Positions 37,901-46,339 of a stretch of 64,000 nucleotides of DNA are shown piece after piece. Position 1 is the stretch's first letter. Each line of letters starts with the position of its first letter. The translations under genes were made by a program, and so were the position numbers. Location: positions 101,847,384 to 101,911,383 of the forward strand of contig NC_068359.1 in assembly GCF_020536995.1 (NCBI RefSeq), given 5' to 3'. The notes beneath the pieces are model-generated. The model saw only the letters and a program-made list of their open reading frames with translations. It was not told where the DNA came from and searched no databases. This DNA comes from Dreissena polymorpha. Taxonomy: Eukaryota > Mollusca > Bivalvia > Myida > Dreissenidae.

Positions 37901-40235
37901 CCTTAAAATTTGAACATTTGTACAATGACTGAATGTAAGTTTTCTCTTTTCAACGATATGTTTATCTATTTACATACGCACATGTTCCAACAGGAAGCGG
38001 CGAGTCACAGCGGATAACAGACGCAATCATTGCTGGGAGCGACCTCCGGTACATGATCGTTGATGCATCTGGAAATCAACTGTATTATGAGGTAACGTGT
38101 AGAAAATATTGACCTTCAATTTATTAGTTATTATACATTCAATACAATAACTTTTGGATGAACGTTGAGGTAAGCTATTGTGATTAACCTTGCCAGGCGT
38201 CCGTCGTCGAGCATCGTCCGGTGTGTGTTGTACGGCTTGCGTTAATATTTAGCTCAATACCACTATTTGTGTTTCAATTTAATGAAATTGGGTCAGAAAG
38301 TTTATCTGGATACTATATAGGCAGCGTTTGAATCTAGGTCATTTGCGTCCAAAAAGTATGTCACAAGCTCAAATCTTAGAGAAACTTTGTTACCAGTCTA
38401 GAAGCCACATTTATAGTCTATCTTGTGGAAACTTGGTAAGAATGCTTATTTTGACAATATCTAGGCCAAATTTGAATCAAGGTATTGCGAGGAAAAAAAA
38501 CATGTCACACTATAAAATCTTTGAAAAAACTCGTTGCCACCCAGAGGGCAATATTTATGATTACATCTTGATAAAACTTAGTCAGAATGTGTTTTTTTTT
38601 TGCCATAAACAACTATTTGCCGTACACTACAGTTATTTTATTTTAATAGATTTCCAAAAACAATAATCAAACCAAGACCAGAAATAGCGTTAAGATGGTA
38701 TATATTGCCTATAAGAATAGGAAATCAACTCCATACACGATGGCAAACCATGTAATCATAAAAGAAAAGCTGTTTCTTCGAGAAGTACCAATTTCAAACC
38801 GGTACCGAGCAGTCATAAATTTGTGTAAATAACGCTTCATCAATACGAATTGCAATATAGATACAAAGTTTTAAACAATTTATCTTTCTTAAGATGCCTT
38901 ACACGCACTGGTTATACAGAAGCGAGTAATTATTAGATATTTTAGGTAAATACTCACTGCTCTCCATGGTTGGTTGGTTTACTTTCGCTTCGCTGGTCAT
39001 CTATTTCCGGTGGTGATGATAGACGGTGATATGTATGACTAATTTTTTGCTGAAACTTGCTCAAAATGTTTTGGACAATAAAAATGTCATGTTTAAATAT
39101 GGGCCAAGTGAGGTCAAAACCAGATCACCAGGTTATGGTTTTAATAATTTTTGTCCGTGAAATTAAGTGAACCCTTAAAGGCTCTCTGTTTTACGTAAAC
39201 ATTTTGGGGGTACATCGCGTTTACTTATTCAATACTTCGTGTGTCCGATATCTATGGAAAGTTCTGTTCACAAGTTGAAACTTCGTTTAAAGCCGTTCTC
39301 AACTGAAAATATATGTATAGAAGCTTAAATCGTATCTGTTCTTAATAGAAAACTATTTCCTCTTTATGAAGTACATTTTATTATTTTCGAAAGCGCTTGG
39401 CGCAAATGGGCTGTATACTGTGTTTTAGTAAGGGTGGATACGTAGTGTACTCACTTGATATACTTCATATGCATCACGCCATATTGTTTGGGGAGTATAC
39501 GATTAAGTAGAACCAAATCTATATTATTATCGTACTCATGCCTGTTTGTGTTATTTTATGTAAAATGATTTTTTATGAAACGATTGATTTGTGCACAGTT
39601 TAAGTATCTGCAGACTTGGGCTTCAAGAAAAGCCTTCACAGTAGTTTTGAAGTAAGGAGAACTTAACACCCAATGTACTCACAATTTGAATGCGCAGTAC
39701 ATAGCTATTCATATTCAAGTCCCAAATATTGCAGATTAGTGAGTTTCATAATGCCTCAAACAATGTACAATATTACAATTAATATTTGAATTACCATTCG
39801 AAGATAATTACCATTACAGTAATAATGTTATAACAACCCGACAGATGAAAAACGAACGATATATTTGATAACGGCATACTTTCAGTAAACCACCAGGGAA
39901 TATAATATAATGGCAAACGACAAATACAACTCATTGCTTTAAGATCATTTATATTAGGCGAATATAATACATGTATATATTCTTGAAGATATAATAAAAT
40001 TACCTCTGTAATTGTGCAATTTCAGGCAGAATATTGCCAAACGGATTTGTGGTTCTATACTAGACGCGAGTTGGTAGAAAAGAGCGGGATATTTTATCAG
40101 CGTCACAGTCTATTCGAGTATCCCTCTGATTACTCGTTCAGCGATTGGAAGGTCGAGAATGTTGATGATCGTCCAGGCCCCGAAGATCGAGGTTCCTGGT
40201 CTGACGTGCAGGGTGCCTTGTTCATCGGAATGTAG
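25921..40235 (+). CDS. Secreted four-repeat protein gene (VirK-like pattern), two coding exons interrupted by transposons
   Basis: Exons: 25921-25941, 26600-26665, 28208-28339, 28931-29012 plus 30427-30541, 32363-32517, 33896-34029, 34133-34250, 34957-35058 plus 36508-36607, 37616-37838, 37994-38091 and 40026-40235. All junctions have AG/GT, and phases agree from exon 3 to the stop. Only the exon 2-3 join is out of phase, so a microexon or another acceptor is missing. The product of about 517 residues starts with a signal peptide ([20 protein letters not shown]), then a segment with eight Cys (about 25-80), then four diverged repeats. Repeat openings are [15 protein letters not shown] (about 102), [15 protein letters not shown] (about 198), [15 protein letters not shown] (about 316) and [15 protein letters not shown] (about 422). 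Repeats 2 and 3 share LTWFV. NGT, NVS and NDT sites fit secretion. The repeat opening resembles VirK-type domains; this is a pattern match only and the function is unknown. Confidence 0.85.
26460..26537. repeat. Palindromic hairpin in intron 1
   Basis: GAATAGAATAACT ... AGCCAATCAAAAGT is mirrored by ACTTTTGATTGGCT ... TTATATTCTATTC with only a few bases between the arms. It looks like a very short MITE. Confidence 0.75.
26600..26665 (+). CDS. Exon 2: hydrophobic core of signal peptide
   Basis: Acceptor TGTTTTTAG and donor CGG-GTATGT bracket 22 codons ([22 protein letters not shown]), joined to exon 1 in phase 0. A second AG seven bases downstream would shift into a stop. Signal cleavage is likely after the VWAA stretch. 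Confidence 0.75.
26885..27020. repeat. AGCAAACAGCATAAAACC hairpin repeat
   Basis: GCAGCAAACAGCATAAAACC and TGGTTTTATGCTGTTTGC form arms about 35 bp apart, followed by CACTTGGCTTCGTATGGGGG and AAAAGGTTAA. It resembles the AGACGCCAC family in layout but not in sequence. It lies in intron 2. Confidence 0.65.
27439..28126. mobile_element. TIR element, CAGGGGCGTAKCT ends, intron 2
   Basis: Begins CAGGGGCGTATCTAGC and ends GCAGCTACGCCCCTG, imperfect inverted repeats of a type common in hAT-like non-autonomous elements. It is 688 bp with no long frame. No 8-bp target duplication is obvious, so the family call is tentative. Confidence 0.6.
28208..28339 (+). CDS. Exon 3: Cys-rich segment
   Basis: Reads [20 protein letters not shown], then [20 protein letters not shown], then QPF, and leaves in phase 1 (TTCG-GTACTG), matching exon 4. 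Entry at 28208 needs a phase-1 donor, whereas exon 2 ends in phase 0. Using the weaker AG at 28256-28257 would enter in phase 0 and join RKCTR to ACQTGLSC. The spacing of Cys resembles small secreted disulfide modules, but no family is assigned. Confidence 0.7.
28542..28900 (+). other. Part of intron 3, nothing recognised
   Basis: AT-rich with no repeat unit, exon or motif that I can support. Confidence 0.4.
28931..29012 (+). CDS. Exon 4, left part (before the inserted transposon)
   Basis: Acceptor TATTTTCCAG, phase 1. Reads [20 protein letters not shown], then EGASVNG and the start of a Thr codon. The last nine bases (GAACGGAAC, 29004-29012) are repeated at 30418-30426 as the target duplication of the element that splits the exon. 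Confidence 0.85.
29013..30417 (-). mobile_element. Mutator/Foldback-type DNA transposon inserted in exon 4
   Basis: The ends are GATTACCGGAATAAACCCCC and, inverted, GATGACAGGAAGAAACCCCC, and the 9-bp target duplication GAACGGAAC flanks them. Each terminal inverted repeat (about 29013-29218 and 30222-30417) is itself built of tandem CGGAAGAAACCCCCTT subunits joined by TTTGCATACG or TTTTCAGACAGG spacers, as in Foldback elements. The unique middle carries, on the minus strand (about 29682-29540), a zinc-finger remnant: GGQKLCY, GYCYTK, then [14 protein letters not shown] and a donor GTAAGT. This fits the FLYWCH finger common in Mutator-like transposons. It has at least one frameshift and one stop. 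No DDE core is left, so the copy is non-autonomous. Confidence 0.8.
29540..29685 (-). pseudogene. FLYWCH-type zinc-finger exon remnant inside the transposon
   Basis: Minus-strand codons give KGGQKLCY, a stop, GYCYTK, a one-base frame shift, [19 protein letters not shown] and AIATTDLE, then the donor AG-GTAAGT near 29532. The GG-x-K-L-x-Y-x-G-Y-x-Y and W-x-C ... C spacing is that of FLYWCH fingers. It is probably the DNA-binding part of a Mutator-like transposase, now broken. Confidence 0.65.
30427..30541 (+). CDS. Exon 4, right part (after the inserted transposon)
   Basis: Resumes after the second target copy with T-ATT-GGC-GAC. Joined to 28931-29012 it reads [20 protein letters not shown] and continues [20 protein letters not shown] to the donor CCG-GTAAGT in phase 0. 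This is the opening of repeat 1. Confidence 0.85.
31110..31175 (-). repeat. tRNA-like sequence (SINE head or tRNA relic)
   Basis: The minus strand has an A-box-like TGGTCTAAGAG and a B-box GGTTCGAGCCC spaced as in a tRNA, ending near GTTGAGCTTTAC. Acceptor stem pairing is poor, so a functional tRNA is unlikely. It lies in intron 4 next to a perfect 19-bp-arm hairpin. Confidence 0.45.
31166..31215. repeat. Perfect inverted repeat, 19-bp arms
   Basis: AGGATTGCTTATATAAAGT and its exact complement are separated by 12 bp. It is in intron 4 and partly overlaps the tRNA-like segment. Confidence 0.85.
32363..32517 (+). CDS. Exon 5: body of repeat 1
   Basis: Acceptor ATTATTTTTCAG, phase 0. Reads [20 protein letters not shown], then [20 protein letters not shown], then [11 protein letters not shown], and ends AG-GTAAAC in phase 2. 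Both exon 6 (33074) and exon 7 (33896) can complete the split Arg codon. Confidence 0.85.
32813..32952 (+). repeat. Imperfect TG/CG-rich microsatellite
   Basis: GTGTGTGCGTGTGTGTTTGT with many interruptions (GTACGTGCG, TGGGGGGTGGGGG). It lies in the intron after exon 5 and is not coding. Confidence 0.9.
33074..33236 (+). CDS. Exon 6: alternative last exon with its own stop
   Basis: Acceptor TACTTTTTAG, phase 2, matching exon 5. Reads [40 protein letters not shown] and [13 protein letters not shown], then TAA. It would end the protein after repeat 1 at about 244 residues. An internal T-GTAAGG site near 33223 is in phase 1 and does not fit the next exon. Alternatives are a mutually exclusive terminal exon, or a first gene followed by a separate one starting at exon 7. 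Confidence 0.6.
33896..34029 (+). CDS. Exon 7: opening of repeat 2
   Basis: Acceptor TTTGTGTTTCAG, phase 2, completes the Arg codon from exon 5. Reads [40 protein letters not shown] and ATVS, then donor G-GTACGT in phase 1. An equally good acceptor at 33768-33769 is in the same phase and open throughout, which would add 42 codons. Confidence 0.8.
34133..34250 (+). CDS. Exon 8: repeat 2 body
   Basis: Acceptor TTTCTAACGCAG, phase 1. Reads [38 protein letters not shown], then AG-GTTGGT in phase 2. It contains an NDT glycosylation sequon. Confidence 0.85.
34493..34695 (-). mobile_element. Hairpin MITE-like element, copy 4 (AGACGCCAC family), intronic
   Basis: Begins TTAACTCTTTCAGTGCTGGA and ends CCCAGCATGCAAAGGGTTAA, the reverse orientation of the other three. 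The palindromic core is nearly perfect (GATGAGACGCCACAGAACGT with its complement). It sits in the intron between exons 8 and 9. Confidence 0.75.
34957..35058 (+). CDS. Exon 9, left part (before the second insertion)
   Basis: Acceptor TTCCTTGTAG, phase 2. Reads [34 protein letters not shown] and two bases of an Asn codon. The final ACAA (35055-35058) is repeated at 36504-36507. Read on into the element, the frame meets a stop after 13 codons, and no in-phase donor is available. Confidence 0.8.
35059..36503. mobile_element. 1445-bp element with 457-bp direct terminal repeats, inserted in exon 9
   Basis: Direct repeats at 35059-35515 and 36047-36503 have the same length, and I found only one difference. 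The 531-bp middle is non-coding. The unit is flanked by the 4-bp duplication ACAA. The repeat starts GGTCATAATAC and ends GTATTGTAACC, which are imperfect inverted repeats of each other, unlike the TG..CA ends usual for LTRs, and I see no polypurine tract before the right copy. It could be a small LTR-type (TRIM-like) element, or two copies of a short TIR element moving with their spacer. It looks whole and young. Confidence 0.7.
36508..36607 (+). CDS. Exon 9, right part (after the second insertion)
   Basis: With one ACAA removed, the frame continues [29 protein letters not shown], then [16 protein letters not shown], to the donor CAG-GTCAGT in phase 0. This is the opening of repeat 3. No splice acceptor in the correct phase precedes it inside the element. 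Confidence 0.8.
37616..37838 (+). CDS. Exon 10: body of repeat 3
   Basis: Acceptor GTATTTTTTCAG, phase 0. Reads [60 protein letters not shown] and [14 protein letters not shown], then G-GTAAGC in phase 1. LTWFV is shared with repeat 2. Confidence 0.9.
37994..38091 (+). CDS. Exon 11: opening of repeat 4
   Basis: Acceptor ATGTTCCAACAG, phase 1. Reads [20 protein letters not shown] and [13 protein letters not shown], then GAG-GTAACG in phase 0. Confidence 0.9.
38092..40025 (+). other. Last intron, 1.9 kb, with dispersed-repeat fragments
   Basis: Holds fragments of the AACTTGGTCAGAACATTTG family at about 38260-38590 and 39040-39150, in a background of AT-rich sequence. No other exon is seen. 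Confidence 0.6.
40026..40235 (+). CDS. Exon 12: C-terminus and stop
   Basis: Acceptor GTGCAATTTCAG, phase 0. Reads [60 protein letters not shown] and VQGALFIGM, then TAG. The tail is acidic and lacks a membrane anchor, so the protein is probably released. Confidence 0.9.
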   Translation, partial: AEYCQTDLWFYTRRELVEKSGIFYQRHSLFEYPSDYSFSDWKVENVDDRPGPEDRGSWSDVQGALFIGM

Positions 40236-40346
40236 CCTCCTGGTGGCAGAAGTCAAACAATGTTGAAATAACTCATGGACTTCGCATATATGTTGTTACA
40301 ATACCAATTATATCTCTTAAATGAATTGTTTAAACAGTTATTTTCG

Positions 40347-40352
40347 AATAAA
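40347..40352 (+). terminator. Poly(A) signal AATAAA
   Basis: AATAAA lies 112 bp after the stop codon. A second one is at about 40652. The nearer one gives a short 3' UTR. Confidence 0.5.
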
Positions 40353-40737
40353 TCAAATATGTTTTCATCTGTGATATGAGCAGTTTTGTAGAATTGTAAA
40401 ATTCCAAGACAAATCCATTTATGTATATACTTGTGATACCGACCGGTACGATGCATGATTCCATTTAGTTTGTCTCTACTTAATGTCCATTGTATTATTG
40501 CTTTCTTGTATGTAGAATGTACCGTAAATGTGTACAGAGTATATATTGCTATAACACCGAAAGTCAGTGTGAAAATTTCAACTATTGAATTTCGAAGTGC
40601 ATACTTGAGTTGTTCAACTGCAAGATGTTTGATTTCATGTCTGCAAATGTAAATAAAACTAAGCATCTGATATTGTTCATTTGGTTTTTGAAGTAATGAA
40701 ATAAGGTGCAGCTGGGTAACAGGCGTTATTTGTATTT

Positions 40738-40861
40738 TAATGCCCCACCACGAACCGATATTTACCCTTTAATGCCCCACCACGAACCGATATTTCCCCT
40801 TTAATGCCCCACCACGAATCGATATTTCCCCTTTAATGCCCCACCACGAACCGATATTTCA
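40738..40861 (+). repeat. 32-bp tandem repeat, four units
   Basis: The unit is TAATGCCCCACCACGAACCG followed by ATATTTCCCCTT, nearly perfect. It is 500 bp downstream of the gene's stop. Confidence 0.95.
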
Positions 40862-41461
40862 ATGTCACCTTAAGCTGTAATTGACATGTAACTGACAACG
40901 TTCACCTACAATGTATTAGCATTTATGTTCATATTGATTACATCATAGGTATCAATCATTGCGATATATTTATGTACGGATGCTCAAACTGACACATTTG
41001 AAACATATCGTCATTTACATTTCATGTACAGTTCGGGTCAGGGCTTGCAAAATCTAATAAAAATAAAACTACATTTTACAGCGACAGGCTTAATCATAAA
41101 TAAGGGAAAGATCGAGAGAGCTGTATTTTATTTTTTATACAAATAACTACTTCAAATACGCGCATACGAGCATGGACTTAACTGATTCGCGCAATAGTTT
41201 AGCCGAAATAGAATCCGCGCTTAGAAGAACAAACTGCAAATACATTTATATAAAAAAAACACAGTGGTTGTTGAATATAAACTATACATGTCGTGATGCG
41301 CAGTGTTACTGAACAAATGAAGTGAGCAACCTGCGATAATGTGGTCAGTGTATGTTCGTAGGTACTGAATGTAATATTAGTCAACATTTATCAGTCAACT
41401 TCTGTTTACACAGAACTAACACCATAACATATAGAAAATAACAGACTGTATTAACAAGTAT

Positions 41462-41650
41462 AGGCCGTGCTCTGTGAAAGACGGATTTAACGCATGTGCG
41501 TACTGTCGTCCCAGACTAGCCTGTGCAGTCCACACAGGCTAATCAGGGACGACACTTTCCGCTTTTATGATATTTTCGTTTACAGAAAGACTTTTAGCGA
41601 AAATCCAGCACACGCATTAAACCCCTATTTCACTGAGCACGGTCCACATA
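41462..41650. mobile_element. Hairpin MITE-like element (GACGACACTTTCCGC family), copy 1
   Basis: Ends CCGTGCTCTGTGAAA and TTTCACTGAGCACGG are inverted repeats. Contains CAGGCTAATCAGGGACGACA and CTTTCCGC. Three further copies follow within 2.4 kb. Confidence 0.75.
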
Positions 41651-42318
41651 CATTATTCGAACACCATTATCCACTGATCTTGCCTATAGACTAACAGATC
41701 TCCGGTTGTAAAAACAACAGATGTTTAGAGAGAGGGGGTAAAACAGCGCGCACTGATAGACACATGGGGCTGCAGGCATGGCAGTTGGCAACCACTAACA
41801 CGTGATTTACCTTCTATTGAGACCATTATCAGGATGACATCATAAACTATAAATGTCACGAACTTCAGATGAAAACCGAAGCGCGTTTAGTATCTCGTCT
41901 AAATACAATTAAGTACAATACTTTGAATTACGCAAGTAACTTTTTATTATTTGCTCTTCACTGAAATATATATGTGCATAAGTGAAAGAAAATTCGATCC
42001 TAGAGAAAAATATTTGCTTTACTATGGTTTCCATATTTGTGAATCAACATCCGTTGAGTGTCATTTATTTTTCGCTACCAATAACCACTGGTACTTAAAT
42101 AAAAATCCTTATATATATATAAGGACCAAAATATTTTTTCAAGTACTTGTGCAAATAACAGTACATTAAAGCGATGGTATACGATTTCAATGCCAACATT
42201 TTTACGACAGCAATCTTTTACCAACATTTGAATATGAACGAAGAATGTTTAATAAAATAAATTAACAAACATTACATGGTAACCTCAATGACGTATTGTT
42301 TTCTGAACTATAATGAGA

Positions 42319-42570
42319 CGCGTTCTGACAAAACGGGGTTAAATGCATGTGCGTAAAGTGTCATCCCAGATTAGCCTGTACAGTCCGCACAGGCTAATCA
42401 GGGACGACACTTTCCGTTTTTATGGTATTTTTCGTTTAAAGGAAGTCTGTTCTCCACGAAGATCCAGTTAAGGCGTAAAGTGTCGTCCCTGATAAGCCTG
42501 TGCGGACTGCACAGGCTAATCTGGAACGACACTTTACGCACATGCATTTAGCCTAGTTTTTTCAGAAAGC
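42319..42570. mobile_element. Hairpin MITE-like element (GACGACACTTTCCGC family), copy 2
   Basis: Complete copy with long arms: GTTAAATGCATGTGCGTAAA at the left and TTTACGCACATGCATTTAGC at the right, each followed inwards by CAGCCTGTGCGGACTGCACA-type inverted blocks. Confidence 0.8.
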
Positions 42571-42825
42571 GACTCTAATACATAACGACCATTTTTACGA
42601 CGATACCGACAAGTTTACTATTTTTTGTTGCAGAAACAAAGTTGTATCTATGTGTCAAATGAACGAATCCAAACAGACTATTAGGTATTTTCCAACAGTG
42701 TACATGTTGCCATGCGGTACATTAGAAAATTGTAATCGAATAAATCACTACTTGGTTCATGTTACTTCTTCTTCTGAACATTTATTCCAGTAACTTAAGC
42801 ATTGACGTGTTATGTGTTTGAGTAG

Positions 42826-43078
42826 CGTTCTTAGAAAACTGGGCATAATTCATGTGCGTAAAGTATCGTCCCAGATTGGCCTGTGCAGTCCGCACAGGCT
42901 AATCAGGGACGACACTTTCCGCCTAAATTGGATTTTGGCTAAGAAGAGACTTCATTTAAACGAAAAATCTCATAAAAGCGGAAAGTGTCGTCCCTGATCA
43001 GCCTGTGCGGATTGCTAATCTGGGACGACACTTCACGAACATGCATTATGCCCAGTTTTCTCAGAACACAACTCAAAT
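42826..43078. mobile_element. Hairpin MITE-like element (GACGACACTTTCCGC family), copy 3
   Basis: Starts GTTCTTAGAAAACTGGGCAT and ends ATGCCCAGTTTTCTCAGAAC. The inner blocks GATTGGCCTGTGCAGTCCGC and CTGATCAGCCTGTGCGGATT are inverted. Confidence 0.8.
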
Positions 43079-43269
43079 AAAATATCGTATATATTCGCTT
43101 CAAGAATATACAATATCCACGAACTTGCGTTTCAATACCTCCGTGTAAAATATTAGAAAATACATCATTTAAAAACAACCACGCAAAAAATATTTACTAC
43201 TATAAACCCTTTTTAACGCTTTTTTATCGGTTACTTAGGACAATTCCTGTGGCACTCACTTACATAGTG

Positions 43270-43510
43270 TTATAAATATGTCGCAAGTCATACCTGACTT
43301 AATGGCCGGGTGGTCGATGTCAATAACTAGGTCATCATGTCAAATGTGAAAGGAAAAGTGTGTTCACACTCTAGAGGTCACTTGTTTAGTCCAATTTTCA
43401 TTAAATCTAGTCAAAACATTTGATATTATGATATATTTGCGGAGTTCGAAAATGGTTCCGGTTCGTTGTAACAAAAAGCCACCCGCGGGAAGGGGCAATT
43501 TTCCTTTTAT
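43270..43510. repeat. AACTTGGTCAGAACATTTG family fragment
   Basis: Shares AAAATGGTTCCGGTTCGTTG and GGTCACTTGTTTAGTCCAAT phrasing with the copy at 1140-3130. Confidence 0.55.
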
Positions 43511-43607
43511 GGCTATAATGACATCTTTCCGTGTTTTACCAACTATTTAGTAAAAATCGCGGAAAAAGTACTACACAATACAGAGATCTTCCATTCAATT
43601 AACGAGT

Positions 43608-43835
43608 CTCGCTCTGTGAAAAGGGGGTTTAATGCATGTGCGGAAAGTGTCGTCCCAGATTAGCCTGTGCAGTCCGCACTTGCTAAGCAGAGACGACTCT
43701 TTTCGCCAAGCCTGAATGTGCCTCAAGAAGAGTATTCCTTTAAACGAAAAATACAATACCTGAACAGACTGCACAGGCTAATCTGGGACGATACTTCACG
43801 CAGTAATCTCCCTTTTCAAAGAGCGCGTCTCAAAT
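43608..43835. mobile_element. Hairpin MITE-like element (GACGACACTTTCCGC family), copy 4
   Basis: Starts CTCTGTGAAAAGGGGGTTTA and ends CTCCCTTTTCAAAGAGCGCG. The most diverged of the four in its centre. Confidence 0.75.
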
Positions 43836-44149
43836 TATTAAATCATTGACAAGAGCGTGGTAAAAAATGTCTTCTAATTATGTCGCTTATCTTTGCTTGC
43901 ACGCGGATTTTTTTCGCATTATGCGACGATTTCAAGTCGCATAACTGTTCATTTGATCGTGAACAATAATCAACGAAAGGAATAAACAATTAAGCAAATA
44001 TAGTCTTAAATTTGAGTGTCTGCGGCTGCAAATTGGTCAGGTACAATCTAACTACTCACTTGTTGTTTACAGCGCGTGACAGTCACAGTTTAATAAGAAT
44101 CAATCACGTTTTCTTCAAGCACATCATACACCGACTTAATAGAGTTGGT

Positions 44150-45030
44150 TTTTAGCTCGACTTTTCGAAGAAAAATAAGAGCTATACTACTCGTACCGGC
44201 GTCGGCGTTGGTTATTTTTTTTTTTATAAAGTCAAATAATACTATCACAAATAAACTCAAACTTTGAAAACTTCTTTATGGAAACAAGACAATTGTGTAG
44301 GCCAAGGTGCAAAACTCTGTCAATATTATTTTTAGAGTTATGCCCCTTTTTATACTTAGCACATTGAAAATTTTGTTAAGTTTTCTGTTTAGGTCCACTT
44401 TATTCCTAAAGTATAAAATCTATTTCGTTCATACTTGCAACACTTACTAACTATCATAAGGGGACTGTGCAGGCAAAGTTATGTAACTCTGACTGGCATT
44501 TTCACTGAATTATGGCCCCTTTTATTCTTAGAAAATTGAAAATTTGGTTAAGTTTTGTGTTTTCGTCCATTTTACTCCTAGAGTATCAAAGCGATTGCTT
44601 TCAGACTTGGGACACTCGCTAACTATCATAAGGGGACTGTACAGGACAAGTTGCATAACTCTGGTTGGCATTTTGACGTAATTATGGCCCTTTTTTGACT
44701 TAGTAACTTTGAATATTTTGTAAAATTTTGTCTTTTGATGCACTTTACTTCTAAAGCATCAAGGTTATTGCTTTCAAACTTAAAATACTTTCTTACTATC
44801 ATTAGGGTACTGTACCTGGCAAGTTGAATTTGACCTTGACCTTTGACTGACCTTGAATCTCAAGTTCAAATAAATAAATTTTGCTTTAATTGCCATAACT
44901 TCTTTATTTAGGATCAGATTTGATTCATACTTTGACAGAACAACACTTACCTGACATACCACAATGGACTCCACCCAAACCATCTCCCACGCTCCACCCC
45001 AGAATCCCCCCCCCCTAAAAAACATAAATA
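44150..45030. repeat. GAGCTATTGTCATCACC array family, copy 2 (shorter)
   Basis: Begins TTTAGCTCGACTTTTCGAAG and AAGAGCTATACTACTCGTAC, then units with TTATACTTAGCACATTG, TTTCTGTTTAGGTCCACTTT and TAACTATCATAAGGGGACTG. It ends in AGAATCCCCCCCCCC. Confidence 0.75.
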
Positions 45031-45047
45031 ATTGTTTTCCCTTTTTT

Positions 45048-45375
45048 GTGCCCCCGAAGAAGGGCATATAGTGATCGCACTGTCCGTCCGTCCGTCCGTC
45101 TGTCCGTCCGTCTGTCCGTCCGTCCGTCCGTCTGTCCGTTTGTTTGTTCCTCACACTTTGAGTTTAGGTTTCGAAAAATGCTCATAACTTCTATGTCGCT
45201 TCGTATGTAACCTTCATATTTGGTATGCATGTGTATATGGACAATGCCTTTCCATACGCACACGAATTTTGACCCCTTTGACCTTGACCTTGAACTTAGG
45301 GTCCGCGTTTAGGTTTCAAAATCTGCGTTTAGGTTTCGAAAAATGCTCCTAACTTCTATCAAAGCGTTTATAGGG
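45048..45375. repeat. TGCTCATAACTTCTATGTCG family with (CCGT)n
   Basis: CCCCCGAAGAAGGGCATATA is followed by a CCGTCCGTCTGTCCGT run (45083-45145) and units like those at 22620-23150. Confidence 0.75.
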
Positions 45376-45449
45376 GGCATATGTCATCATATGGAGACAG
45401 CTCTTTTTTTTCTTCTTATTTTTGAAATATCACCACACACACACATCAA

Positions 45450-45508
45450 TGCCTGCCTGCCTGCCTGCCTGTTCTGCCTGTTTTGCCTGTTCTGCCTGCC
45501 TGCCTGCC

Positions 45509-45585
<77 letters not shown>

Positions 45586-45586
45586 T

Positions 45587-45669
<83 letters not shown>

Positions 45670-45735
45670 TTCTGTCTGTCTGTGTGTCTGTCTGTCTGTC
45701 TGTCTGTCATTGTATGTGTCTGTCATTGTATGTGT
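45450..45735 (+). repeat. (TGCC)n then (TGTC)n microsatellite
   Basis: TGCCTGCCTGCCTGTTCTGC followed by about 230 bp of nearly pure TGTC. The long Cys-Leu-Ser and Asp-Arg-Gln frames are translations of the repeat. Confidence 0.97.
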
Positions 45736-45978
45736 CACAAAACTTTAACCTTTGTCATAAATTTTACAATATTGATGATAGCAACTTGATATTTGGCATG
45801 CATTTGTATCTCATGGAGCTGCACATTTTGAGTGGTGAAAGGTCAAGGTCATTCTTCATGGTCAAAATTAAACAAAAAATCAAAGCGGTGCATTAGGGGC
45901 ATTGTGTTTCTGACAAACACATATCTTTTTTTAAACATGGTAAAAAAAACATAAAAAATCATTTTTATTATTTTATTT

Positions 45979-46338
45979 TTGAAAGACCGTCCAACCATCC
46001 CACCCAAGCTATTGCTATCAATTTTGAAATATAATCTTATTAGTTTGTTTTATGTCTTTACATATGTTCAATGGATTGTGGAAAATATACCTGAACTCAG
46101 AATCGTCTATAATGTACCACTTCTTTTAAACATAAGCGATCAATATGTTTTAATTATGGTCATCTTCCAGTTAGAAAATGACTATATAACAATGTACCTT
46201 GACCATATTGAATATGAACACTATCCCCATGATTGCTTACGTTATACTGTCAAGCACTCGAAAAGTCGAGCGCGCTGTCATCTGACATCTCTTGTTATCA
46301 TAGTAAAATTTATCGACATCGTCCATGGCGATAATTAA
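45979..46338 (+). other. 119-codon open frame, probably chance
   Basis: The frame begins inside a repeat tail (ACCGTCCAACCATCCCACCC) and reads MKDRPTIPPKLLLSILKYNL and on, without recognisable motifs, splice sites or a signal peptide. AT-rich codons dominate. I list it only because it is the longest non-repeat open frame of the right third. Confidence 0.2.
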
Positions 46339-46339
46339 T

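Noticed and set aside
45343-45896. Open frames of over 100 codons rich in Cys-Leu-Ser-Val or Thr-Asp-Arg-Gln
   Set aside because: They are translations of the TGTC/GACA microsatellite.
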